From: a virus | Direction: 5' to 3' (one strand) | IMG/VR virus record: IMGVR_UViG_3300038696_000126 | Span: 1-64,000 of that record | Length of the DNA: 64,000 bases | Part shown: piece after piece, positions 50,646-57,303 of the stretch | Layout of the letters: every line of letters begins with the position of its first letter | How positions within the stretch are numbered: the first letter of the stretch is position 1 | Position numbers and translations under genes: made by a program | The notes under the pieces: generated by a model | What the model was told of the DNA's origin: nothing | What the model saw: only the letters and a program-made list of their open reading frames with translations | The model's database searches: none

Positions 50646-51457
50646 TGGCTAGAAATAGGATACGATTAGAGGAGGTGGTGAATAACTACATGGCGAGAAG
50701 AGATGAGGACGATACTGACAAGTATGTATCACGCCCTAAGATGATAAGTATTGCTAAATCCTTATTAAGGGATATTTCTTACAGTGGTAGTTTTGCTTAC
50801 CGCGCTATTCGGCTTGATATAAACACAGCAACTCAAACCGTAGAATTACCTAACGACTTTATAAAGATAAGTTTTGTTGGTGTTTTTGATGAAGGTACGG
50901 GTACGGTAGTGCCTTTAGGAACTAAACAGGAAATTAATATAGCGGGTGATATATTAAGAGACAACAATAGCGATGCCTTGTTAGATAGTGATGGTGTTGA
51001 GTTATTGTCAGAAGTTATTAGAGCAACAACAGCCCAGCAAGATGATTTTTACACCGAACCTTATTTTAACAGGTATTACAATAATTTTAGCTTAGGTGGT
51101 CAGTACGGTCAGGGTGGTGGTAACAATGTGTTTGGCTATTATAGATTTAACGAACCTGATAACCGATTAGAGCTTGATTTAACAACATCAACTGATAAAA
51201 TAGTCCTAGAGTATCAAGCAGACGTTTCAATCATGGAGAACCCCTTGCTAGACCCTGTATTTGAAGGTGTAATACATGAGGGAATGTATTGGAAGGCAAT
51301 TAACCATAAGGCTAATGTACCTGCCAATGCAAAGTTTGATGCTAGAAGAGAATATTACAGGTTACTTAAAAATGCCATTTCTATCTCTAGGCAGAATACA
51401 AAACAAGAATACTTGCAGCAATTCAGAAAGAATACGCAAGCAACCCCTAAGTATTAA
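50645..51457 (+). CDS. second head-tail connector / tail ring protein (270 aa)
   Basis: Starts LEEVVNNYMARRDEDDTDKY, then RPKMISIAKSLLRDISYSGS, and a strand TVELPNDFIKISFVGVFDEG characteristic of phage ring/tubular proteins where a four-helix bundle is followed by beta strands. C-terminal helix GVIHEGMYWKAINHKANVPA. It overlaps the preceding connector gene by one base and meets the - strand operon at its 3' end. Confidence 0.6.
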   Translation: MARNRIRLEEVVNNYMARRDEDDTDKYVSRPKMISIAKSLLRDISYSGSFAYRAIRLDINTATQTVELPNDFIKISFVGVFDEGTGTVVPLGTKQEINIAGDILRDNNSDALLDSDGVELLSEVIRATTAQQDDFYTEPYFNRYYNNFSLGGQYGQGGGNNVFGYYRFNEPDNRLELDLTTSTDKIVLEYQADVSIMENPLLDPVFEGVIHEGMYWKAINHKANVPANAKFDARREYYRLLKNAISISRQNTKQEYLQQFRKNTQATPKY

Positions 51458-51606
51458 TTTTTAGATAAAAACCACTTTAAGAGGGATAGCTTTGCTTTCA
51501 TTATTGATAAGTGGGCTTTGTACTCAGGTGCTTCACTATCATTCATTTCTTTAATAGCAAATTCAAGGTGAGATATGAATCTTATTACTTCTTTGTTGCT
51601 TCTCAT
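51454..51606 (-). CDS. 50-aa helical protein after GroES
   Basis: ATG at 51606 overlaps the GroES stop. Helical: MRSNKEVIRFISHLEFAIKE..., ending KLSLLKWFLSKN. Overlaps the convergent connector gene by 4 bp. Unrecognised. Confidence 0.5.
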   Translation of the reverse strand: MRSNKEVIRFISHLEFAIKEMNDSEAPEYKAHLSIMKAKLSLLKWFLSKN

Positions 51607-51881
51607 ATTATTGCGTAGGTATCGCTTTCGTGCATAATTAGATATTCTTTTCCGTCATGCTTAATTTCAGTACCGCCTTGCTTGCTGTACAGTATTACAT
51701 CACCAACGGCTATCGTCATAGGCTCGTTATGCCTCCCCTTACCAACTGCTATAACCAAACCACTTAGAGGTTTTTCTTGTGCTGTGTCAGGTATGATAAT
51801 CCCACCCTTTGTTTTGGTTTCGTTAGCTATTGGCTCTACAAGTATTCTGTCAGCTATCAGTTGTATTTTTACACTACTCAT
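51603..51881 (-). CDS. groES: co-chaperonin GroES (cpn10)
   Basis: Clear GroES: IQLIADRILVEPIANE, mobile loop KTKGGIIIPDTAQEKP (23-38; III is the GroEL-binding tripeptide), GLVIAVGKG, VGDVILYSKQGGTEIKHDGK and the C-terminal LIMHESDTYAII. 92 residues, close to the normal 97. Phage co-chaperonins (T4 gp31) replace host GroES to fold capsid protein in a larger GroEL cage. It lies in an operon with virion surface proteins, which may be clients. Confidence 0.93.
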   Translation of the reverse strand: MSSVKIQLIADRILVEPIANETKTKGGIIIPDTAQEKPLSGLVIAVGKGRHNEPMTIAVGDVILYSKQGGTEIKHDGKEYLIMHESDTYAII

Positions 51882-51891
51882 AATTGTTTAT

Positions 51892-52197
51892 TTAAAAGTC
51901 AATATTATATTCTACATCTAGGTTTGGCTCACCACCGTAATTCTTCCACTTAACAATAGTCTGCTCTTCAACGATTTCAACGTAAGTATCATACCGCATT
52001 AAACCTGCCTTATCTAATAAGTCTTGCCTAAATACAATCTCCACGACTTTTAAAGCATCGCGCTTACCGTTTGAACTAAAGTGTTGCCCAACTTGAATAC
52101 TAAAGGGGTTGGGTCTTTCAGCAGTAGGTTTGTAATACAACCTTCTTATCTGCTCAGTATCTTCTTCTTCTTTTTTGCTTGTATTGAATAGTCCCAT
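51892..52197 (-). CDS. unknown protein upstream of GroES (101 aa)
   Basis: Acidic/polar N-terminus with a coiled segment (TSKKEEEDTEQIRRLYYK) and beta-rich remainder. TATCTTTG on the - strand at 52217-52224 lies 20 bp upstream. Unrecognised; perhaps a small virion protein. Confidence 0.5.
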   Translation of the reverse strand: MGLFNTSKKEEEDTEQIRRLYYKPTAERPNPFSIQVGQHFSSNGKRDALKVVEIVFRQDLLDKAGLMRYDTYVEIVEEQTIVKWKNYGGEPNLDVEYNIDF

Positions 52198-52216
52198 GTT
52201 ATAATTTTAATTACAA

Positions 52217-52224
52217 CAAAGATA
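52217..52224 (-). promoter_or_regulatory. TAnnTTTG promoter element for the GroES operon
   Basis: CAAAGATA on + reads TATCTTTG on -, 20 bp before ATG 52197 and just after the stop of the fibre-like gene. It would let GroES be transcribed separately from the fibre genes. Confidence 0.45.
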
Positions 52225-52230
52225 AGGGAT

Positions 52231-52926
52231 TTAGGTTAACTTTTCAATGTCAAGAAAAGTACCAACTGATACAGCGACAGTTCCGCTAGTGGCCGCGTAG
52301 GTTAGCTTTATCTCATCATCTGCCGTGGTAGTTGTGTGAACAGTACTAAAAGTAACTATGGTAACTGCACCACCCGTTGATGTGGGGTTTGGAACTAGCA
52401 ATGTAGCTAGTGTAGCTGCCTCGGATAGTATGTTTAAAGTTATTACAGAGTCAGTCTCGGTAAAAGTTAGTTTAACACTGGCGGTTATCTTAACCACTGC
52501 ACCTGCTCCCGCAACTTCAATAGCATTAGAAGTACCATTAATAACCATATCGGTACTTAATGATATACTAGCGGTAGCACCTGCTCCCACCTCAGAAAAA
52601 GTAAGGGGGCTAACTTGTGTGCTTGCTGTTCTAGCTATAAACCTATTTTGAAGTGATGCAGCAAATACTTGAGGATTAAACTGCCGAGTAAGCACACTAC
52701 CGTCAGAAGCTCTAACTAAAGCAATAATATCAGTGGTTGATGCAGCGGGTGTTTTTAATACAAGCTTGTTTGCAAACACCTTTGTTGAGGACAAACCCAA
52801 CCCTGTGTCATTACCCGCACCATCTGTAATTTGACGTTCGGCCGTATCAATAACAGCGTTATCAGTAGTTTTTACTAAACCACTAAAATTAGTTGAGGGT
52901 TTTGCCCCTGCTAAACTATCTCCCAT
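52231..52926 (-). CDS. fibre/decoration-type virion protein (231 aa)
   Basis: N-terminal segment TDGAGNDTGLGLSSTKVFAN and a Ser/Thr/Val/Ala-rich, beta-only remainder, typical of phage fibre or head-decoration proteins in Bacteroidota phages. The last 100 residues look like a jelly-roll type domain. Start overlaps the upstream stop by one base. Confidence 0.55.
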   Translation of the reverse strand: MGDSLAGAKPSTNFSGLVKTTDNAVIDTAERQITDGAGNDTGLGLSSTKVFANKLVLKTPAASTTDIIALVRASDGSVLTRQFNPQVFAASLQNRFIARTASTQVSPLTFSEVGAGATASISLSTDMVINGTSNAIEVAGAGAVVKITASVKLTFTETDSVITLNILSEAATLATLLVPNPTSTGGAVTIVTFSTVHTTTTADDEIKLTYAATSGTVAVSVGTFLDIEKLT

Positions 52927-53477
52927 TATAATTCAGGTTCTACATATCCACCACCTAGTATCAACTCAGCAACACCGCCCGAAACAACTAACTCCCGTAT
53001 ATCATCTCTACCCGAATAACCTGCCGTATAACCTACCTTAGATGCAGCCGCGCCAAAATTGTCCCCACGCACTATTGTAGTTATAGTCAAATCCGACCTA
53101 ACTCTAATTCCAGATACTTTAGGAGTTTTAATTGATGCGTATGCTTTAGTTGGTGTTTCGGTTGTTCCATTTACACCTTGGTTAGATACCGTTACCGTGT
53201 CAGCACCGTCATCTACACTGGTAATAATCTTAATACCGTTGTTTGCAGAAGTGGGGCAATTACTAACCGTTATTCTAGCACCATTAACTATCTCTGATAA
53301 ATCAGGGCTATTTGATAATTCGTAAACTATATTCCCCGAAGAGTCAGCAGTAACCTCAGCTATCGAGGTTCTTGATAACTTTCCTGTATAGAAAGGTTTG
53401 TTTGAATCCACTGTAAATATACCGAACCTAGCGCCTTCCGCTTGATACGCACTCGATGCTTCTGCTAGTGATGCCAT
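52926..53477 (-). CDS. virion surface protein (183 aa)
   Basis: Beta-rich, Thr/Val/Ser-heavy with Gly/Asn turns; no catalytic residues stand out. First gene of the operon, behind a TAACTTTG element (53498-53505 on -). Probably a structural protein paired with the 231-aa product. Confidence 0.5.
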   Translation of the reverse strand: MASLAEASSAYQAEGARFGIFTVDSNKPFYTGKLSRTSIAEVTADSSGNIVYELSNSPDLSEIVNGARITVSNCPTSANNGIKIITSVDDGADTVTVSNQGVNGTTETPTKAYASIKTPKVSGIRVRSDLTITTIVRGDNFGAAASKVGYTAGYSGRDDIRELVVSGGVAELILGGGYVEPEL

Positions 53478-53497
53478 AGTATTATTAGTTGTTCCTG

Positions 53498-53505
53498 CAA
53501 AGTTA
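53498..53505 (-). promoter_or_regulatory. TAnnTTTG promoter element for the fibre/GroES operon
   Basis: CAAAGTTA on +, TAACTTTG on -, 21 bp before the ATG at 53477. A + strand TATGTTTG at 53559-53566 faces the other way, making this a divergent promoter region like 8404-8431. Confidence 0.55.
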
Positions 53506-53558
53506 CGAAACTTAACAATACCTTAACATTAGCTCTAGCAATTGAATGGTATTTTACC

Positions 53559-53566
53559 TATGTTTG
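53559..53566 (+). promoter_or_regulatory. TAnnTTTG promoter element for the third cassette array
   Basis: TATGTTTG lies 18 bp before ATG 53585. It is the only consensus-like element seen ahead of the 53.6-56.6 kb cassette genes, which fits one promoter serving an array. Confidence 0.5.
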
Positions 53567-53584
53567 CAGTGTAAAATATAAGTA

Positions 53585-53704
53585 ATGATAGAAAATCCAG
53601 AGGAAATACACAAAATTGCAGGGCAGGTTATAATTGCTCTAGGCTTAGTCTTAATAGCTATTGCTATATTAGTAAGTGTTTTAGTGTATAATTGGCTACC
53701 CTAG
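53585..53704 (+). CDS. 39-aa single-pass membrane protein
   Basis: ATG 53585. N-terminal MIENPEEIHKIAGQ then one hydrophobic segment (IALGLVLIAIAILVSVLVY) to the C-terminus. Like the 82-aa protein at 24849, it is a membrane protein that heads a cassette array. Confidence 0.5.
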   Translation: MIENPEEIHKIAGQVIIALGLVLIAIAILVSVLVYNWLP

Positions 53705-53706
53705 CG

Positions 53707-53795
53707 GTTTGGCTAAGATTAGTAGCCTAAGAAATGAACTAATCAATTAAAAAACTAAGCATCATAAGGCTATTAATTTTAGCTTTTGTTAGGGT
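53707..53795 (+). repeat. cassette junction hairpin opening the third array
   Basis: Left arm GCTAAGATTAGTAGCC (53712-53727), right arm GGCTATTAATTTTAGC (53768-53783), then GTTAGGGTGC. Closely related in sequence to the site at 29899. Confidence 0.7.
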
Positions 53796-53814
53796 GCGTT
53801 AATAATTGTTAAAA

Positions 53815-54066
53815 ATGAACACATTAGTCTCAATTAGAACAAACATTATTTACAGCAAAGAAGTAACAGGCAAAGAAAAATACAACCGTAACCAAGAATT
53901 AATACTGCTTGTCGATAAGCCTAAATACACCTACTCAAATGAGGGTGAAATAGTAAGAGAAAGAGGGCTTGAAGAATTAAGATTTACAGTAAGCGAAAAA
54001 GGCTTTGAGCAACTTATTAAAATGCTTGAAAAAATGAAAGAAGTAGAGCCTGACGAATTAGGGTAA
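53815..54066 (+). CDS. cassette-borne unknown protein (83 aa)
   Basis: Start ATG 53815 rather than TTG 53806. Strand-rich first half, helical second half (EKGFEQLIKMLEKMKEVEPD). Flanks GTTAGGGTGC (53788-53797) and GCACCCTAAC (54068-54077) are perfect inverted copies, a clean example of matched cassette ends. Confidence 0.6.
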   Translation: MNTLVSIRTNIIYSKEVTGKEKYNRNQELILLVDKPKYTYSNEGEIVRERGLEELRFTVSEKGFEQLIKMLEKMKEVEPDELG

Positions 54067-54067
54067 T

Positions 54068-54115
54068 GCACCCTAACGTTTAGTATAAGAGCCGTTTTTT
54101 AATGGCTTTTAAACA
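54068..54115 (+). repeat. cassette junction hairpin, right core decayed
   Basis: GCACCCTAACGTTTAG, left arm TAAGAGCC (54086-54093), right arm GGCTTTTA (54104-54111). The expected GTTAG is replaced by ACACTAAA. Confidence 0.6.
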
Positions 54116-54150
54116 CTAAATTTTATTAATAATTAAAAACTAAAAGTAAA

Positions 54151-54333
54151 ATGGAAATAACAGTAAATCAGATTCGAGAAAAGCAAAAGCTACTCGAAAA
54201 AGACCTATCTACCAAGCTCAACCAGTTTGAGCGGGAGACTGGAATTAAGGTAACGGGTGATATAAAATGGGGATATACACAAGAAAAAAAACAGCATTGG
54301 ATAAGTTTAAATTACTCTAATCCATTTATGTAA
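54151..54333 (+). CDS. unknown small protein (60 aa)
   Basis: Helical first half (IREKQKLLEKDLSTKLNQF) and strand-rich second half (GDIKWGYTQEKKQHWISLNY). Unrecognised. Follows a junction with a lost right core. Confidence 0.5.
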   Translation: MEITVNQIREKQKLLEKDLSTKLNQFERETGIKVTGDIKWGYTQEKKQHWISLNYSNPFM

Positions 54334-54364
54334 TATTTTCCTGACGTTTTTAATATGAATAGTA

Positions 54365-54616
54365 ATGGAAGAAATAAAAGATAAGATTTTAGAAGAGTAC
54401 AAAAAAGGAAATATTGTAGTTTCTGGATTTGAAGGCTTACAAGTTATGCCTATAAAGGATTTTATAAAGGAACCAACGGAAGGAATGCTTTATGACTTAA
54501 ACAGAAACGAAGCAGTTGTATTAACTTTTTTACCAGACCCTAAGTGGGTAAATGATTATGCAGTTGCTAAAGTTATTGCTGAATTAAAAAACAGAATTAA
54601 AGAACTTGAAGGTTAG
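54365..54616 (+). CDS. unknown protein (83 aa)
   Basis: Alpha/beta, ends in a helix (VAKVIAELKNRIKELEG). Preceded by a weak half-site (TGACGTTTTTAATATGAAT). The stop codon TAG begins the next junction. Unrecognised. Confidence 0.5.
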   Translation: MEEIKDKILEEYKKGNIVVSGFEGLQVMPIKDFIKEPTEGMLYDLNRNEAVVLTFLPDPKWVNDYAVAKVIAELKNRIKELEG

Positions 54617-54715
54617 CATTAAATATAATGATTGGGCTATGAATTGAAGCCAAGTAAAAATGTTCAATTCGATTACAAATCTTCATAGGCTTTTATTTAT
54701 AGCCTGTGCTATAAA
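54617..54715 (+). repeat. cassette junction hairpin
   Basis: Left arm GGCTATGAATTGAAGCC (54635-54651), right arm GGCTTTTATTTATAGCC (54688-54704) pair over 17 nt with G.T wobbles. Outer cores degenerate (ATAATG and GTGCTATAAAG). Confidence 0.65.
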
Positions 54716-54723
54716 GCGTTTTT

Positions 54724-54876
54724 ATGGAAACTGACAAAGAAAAATTAGAAAGATTAATGGATGATGAATATGACACTATTAAAAAACTAAAACAAAAGAA
54801 GAAAGATATTGATAGGCAAATTGATAACAGTTTTGTAAATTTAGATAAATATGGGGCAAGGTTAAATTCTTTATAA
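54724..54876 (+). CDS. cassette-borne 50-aa coiled-coil protein
   Basis: ATG 54724; charged helix with heptads (KEKLERLMDDEYDTIKKLKQ). The stop TAA lies in CTTTATAACGG, the inverse of the upstream CTATAAAG. Unrecognised. Confidence 0.5.
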   Translation: METDKEKLERLMDDEYDTIKKLKQKKKDIDRQIDNSFVNLDKYGARLNSL

Positions 54877-54964
54877 CGGCAATAATAAAGTTAGCACTGG
54901 TTGACCTGAAAAGATGGACTACATAGAGTGCCAAAACTCTACAAACCCTATTACGGATGCTAAC
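54874..54964 (+). repeat. small junction plus gene-less cassette
   Basis: TAACGGCAATAATAAAG then GTTAGCA (54890-54896) and, 61 bp on, TGCTAAC (54958-54964). The segment between carries no plausible ORF. It may be an eroded cassette. Confidence 0.5.
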
Positions 54965-54986
54965 GCCTTTATTATTTATATTTATT

Positions 54987-55015
54987 GTTATGTGCTTTTT
55001 TAATTGCATCATAAC
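54987..55015 (+). repeat. 29-bp gene-less mini-cassette
   Basis: Bounded by GTTATGTGC (54987-54995) and GCATCATAAC (55006-55015), centre TTTTTTAATT. Third element of this exact length in the window. Confidence 0.55.
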
Positions 55016-55100
55016 GTTTTGTGTATGGCAAGTAGCCGAAGCACGGACGTTAAAATTTAGGACGAACCTTAATAGGCTATTTGCTATACACGGTGTTAGC
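55012..55100 (+). repeat. cassette junction hairpin (17-bp stem)
   Basis: TAACG, left arm GTGTATGGCAAGTAGCC (55021-55037), right arm GGCTATTTGCTATACAC (55075-55091), then GTTAGCATTAGTACGG. Only two wobbles, both G left/T right. Confidence 0.8.
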
Positions 55101-55135
55101 ATTAGTACGGGATTTGAAAAACTAAAGATTGATTT

Positions 55136-55756
55136 ATGAAAGTATTAATTACACACGAAGAAAGCCAAACGGTTATGACTGCATTTTTAGAAGCTGGGCA
55201 CGATGCTTATAGTTGTGACCTGCTTCCAGCAAGTGGTAAATACCCTGAAAGACATTTACAAATGGATTATTTAAAAGCTATTGAAAAAATAAAGCCTGAC
55301 TTTTTAGGAATGCATCCTGAATGCACAAGGCTAACTGTAGCAGCTAATAAATATTATAAACCTGAATATGCGGAAAGGTTTCCAACTATACAACAGGACA
55401 GGCTTGAAGCTGTTTCTCATTTCTTTAATTGTGCAATGGCTCTGAACAAAATAGGCAAGGGGTATATAGAAAATCCAATAGGAATAATGAGCAGACTTTA
55501 TCGGAAGCCTAACCAAATTATACAGCCTTATCAGTACGGACATACGGAAAGAAAAAGTACTTGTTTATGGCTTGCCGGGCTACTAAAATTAAAACCAACA
55601 AATATAGTTGAGCCTGATATTATAATACATAAAAGCGGTAGAACAGATAGTAGGCTTCATTTTGAAACGCTTAAACTACCAAAAGAAGAAAGGCGAAAAG
55701 CACGAAGCAAAAGCTTTGTTGGTATCGCGAATGCTATGGCTGAACAATGGACGTAG
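55136..55756 (+). CDS. cytosine-C5 methyltransferase-like phage protein, in a cassette
   Basis: Starts MKVLITHEESQTVMTAFLEA then HDAYSCDLLP, the AdoMet-binding pattern of small phage Dcm-like proteins, followed by MHPECTRLTVAA where the family usually has PPCTHL, and GYIENPIGIMS (ENP motif). The catalytic loop has PEC instead of PPC, so activity is uncertain, although the cysteine remains. 206 residues, typical of the phage family. Flanks GTTAGCATTAGTAC and GTATTAATGCTAAC are inverted copies identical to those of the 42286 cassette. Confidence 0.72.
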   Translation: MKVLITHEESQTVMTAFLEAGHDAYSCDLLPASGKYPERHLQMDYLKAIEKIKPDFLGMHPECTRLTVAANKYYKPEYAERFPTIQQDRLEAVSHFFNCAMALNKIGKGYIENPIGIMSRLYRKPNQIIQPYQYGHTERKSTCLWLAGLLKLKPTNIVEPDIIIHKSGRTDSRLHFETLKLPKEERRKARSKSFVGIANAMAEQWT

Positions 55757-55762
55757 TATTAA

Positions 55763-55857
55763 TGCTAACGTATTGTATATGGTTTGAAAGCCAACTACAA
55801 ACGCTGATTAAATGAACGAATATTAACATGGCTTTTTAACTATATACGTTGTTAGCC
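55763..55857 (+). repeat. cassette junction hairpin
   Basis: TGCTAACG, left arm GTATATGGTTTGAAAGCCA (55774-55792), right arm TGGCTTTTTAACTATATAC (55829-55847), then GTTAGCCACAGTAC. The loop is 36 nt. Confidence 0.8.
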
Positions 55858-55873
55858 ACAGTACATTTTAGAT

Positions 55874-56593
55874 ATGAAATACATGGGAAGCAAGGCGAGA
55901 TACTCTAAAGAAATTTTGCCTATAATATTAAAAACCCGAAAGCCTGAACAGCACTACATAGAGCCTTTTGCGGGTGGAATGAATATGATTGATAAAGTAG
56001 AAGGTAACAGGATAGCAAACGACATTAACTATGAGCTTATGCAGATGTGGGAAGCCCTTGTTAATGATGATTGGCTACCTAATAAAATTATAAGCAGAGA
56101 GTTTTACAACAGCATACGAGCGGACAAAACAAATTATGAACCGTGGCTTGTTGGATGGGTAGGATTTAACTGTAGCTACTCAGGTAAGTATTTTGGTGGA
56201 TATGCAGGACAAGTAAAAACAAAAGATGGAACAATACGAGATTACCAAGCCGAAGCGCATAAGAACATTAAAAAGCAAATACCTAACCTGAAGGGTGTTG
56301 TTTTTACGAATAAAGAATACTGGAACTTACAAATACCACCAAACAGTATTATATATTGCGACCCACCTTACCAAAATACGACTAAATACGCTACTGATTT
56401 TGACCATAATTTGTTTTGGGAGTGGGTTAGAAAAATGAGCAAACAAGGGCATAGCGTTTGGGTAAGCGAATATAACGCACCGAATGACTTTGAGTGTGTG
56501 TGGGAGAAGGAGGCTCGAAGCTCACTTAGCGCAAATGGTACAATAGGAGGAAGCAAAATTTCGGTTGAAAAGCTGTTCTTGTATTGTGGCTAA
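55874..56593 (+). CDS. D12-class N6-adenine DNA methyltransferase, in a cassette
   Basis: Dam-like adenine methyltransferase. MKYMGSKARYSKEIL, AdoMet motif HYIEPFAGGMNM (about 37-48), ANDIN, VGFNCSYSGKYFGGY and catalytic YCDPPYQNTTKY are all present in the D12 order. 239 residues, without a partner nuclease. The stop codon TAA is part of the CTAAC core of the closing hairpin, and flanks GTTAGCCACAGTAC / GTATTGTGGCTAAC match inversely at 13 of 14 positions. Confidence 0.9.
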   Translation: MKYMGSKARYSKEILPIILKTRKPEQHYIEPFAGGMNMIDKVEGNRIANDINYELMQMWEALVNDDWLPNKIISREFYNSIRADKTNYEPWLVGWVGFNCSYSGKYFGGYAGQVKTKDGTIRDYQAEAHKNIKKQIPNLKGVVFTNKEYWNLQIPPNSIIYCDPPYQNTTKYATDFDHNLFWEWVRKMSKQGHSVWVSEYNAPNDFECVWEKEARSSLSANGTIGGSKISVEKLFLYCG

Positions 56594-56642
56594 CACAAGA
56601 ATAAAAACCGTGTTTTCATGGTTTCTTATTTAATGTTAGCCT
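56586..56642 (+). repeat. compact cassette junction hairpin closing the third array
   Basis: GGCTAACACAAGAATAAAAA then CCGTG, 4-nt loop, CATGG and TTTCTTATTTAATG, GTTAGCC. Its right end contains the stop codon of the convergent - strand gene, so both neighbouring genes end inside it. Confidence 0.78.
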
Positions 56643-56914
56643 CTTCTTTTTCTACTAGAACCCTTTAACCTTGACTTTTCTTTCCTACCTCTATTAGCTG
56701 ATGCTTTTTCCATTGTGGTACTCCCGTCTTTTTGATGGCTAACGTCTAACCCATCACCATTACCCGCTGTACCTTTTTGTCGGTTAATTCTATTAAGCTC
56801 AACCCTTTTCTTTACGTTCTTACGTCTAGCCCCAAACTCCTTATCATATGCTTTTTTCTTAACGTATGATTTGGCGTTGGTGTGGTAGTGTTTTGCGGTT
56901 CTTTTTACTGACAT
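56636..56914 (-). CDS. highly basic phage protein (92 aa), HNH-like remnant motif
   Basis: Nearly a third of residues are Lys/Arg. The segment NGDGLDVSHQKDGSTTMEKA then SANRGRKEKSRLKG follows the GDGxDVxHxDG...NR pattern of a small phage protein family that looks like a reduced HNH/DNA-binding fold. Probably binds DNA, possibly in packaging. It ends inside the compact hairpin. Confidence 0.5.
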   Translation of the reverse strand: MSVKRTAKHYHTNAKSYVKKKAYDKEFGARRKNVKKRVELNRINRQKGTAGNGDGLDVSHQKDGSTTMEKASANRGRKEKSRLKGSSRKRRG

Positions 56915-56915
56915 A

Positions 56916-57302
56916 TTAACTAGCCTTAGACTCGTAAATTTTGGTCTTTTTTATCTCGTCAATTAACTTTTCTGTTTTAGCTAGGCTTTCTTTAAATTGA
57001 TTGTTGGTTGTCTTAATGTCGGGGATACCTTCTACTAAAGAGGCTATTCTTTTTGTGGCTTCGTTAGTTTCATTCATTGAGTTCTGAATGGACACTGCGT
57101 TTTTCTCGTAGTTTGTAACCACCTCTAAGAGGCTTTTGGTGTACTCTTGCTGAGTTTCTTTTAAAGCGTCCGTTTGCTTATTGATAAACAGCTTATTATC
57201 ATCTAGTATTGCTTTAAACTGTTTTAGAACCAACCACAAGAAAGCCGCTAGTAATCCTAATCCAATGCTATCCTTAATAATCGAATCTAATAAATCACCC
57301 AT
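56916..57302 (-). CDS. membrane-anchored coiled-coil protein, lysis cluster (128 aa)
   Basis: One N-terminal membrane segment (IGLGLLAAFLWLVLKQF) and a long polar coiled coil (KQTDALKETQQEYTKSLLEV) to the C-terminus. Its place next to the spanin- and holin-like genes suggests a lysis role (holin or holin regulator). One base separates it from the spanin-like gene. Confidence 0.5.
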   Translation of the reverse strand: MGDLLDSIIKDSIGLGLLAAFLWLVLKQFKAILDDNKLFINKQTDALKETQQEYTKSLLEVVTNYEKNAVSIQNSMNETNEATKRIASLVEGIPDIKTTNNQFKESLAKTEKLIDEIKKTKIYESKAS

Positions 57303-57303
57303 A

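Noticed and set aside
25098-56642. CRISPR array
   Set aside because: The repeats are long inverted hairpins separated by genes, with unequal sequence and spacing; there are no short identical direct repeats with spacers.
25098-56642. The junction hairpins as ordinary rho-independent terminators
   Set aside because: Most lack a T-run after the stem, have long A-rich loops, and have ends that match across the gene. Termination could still be a side effect at the compact sites.
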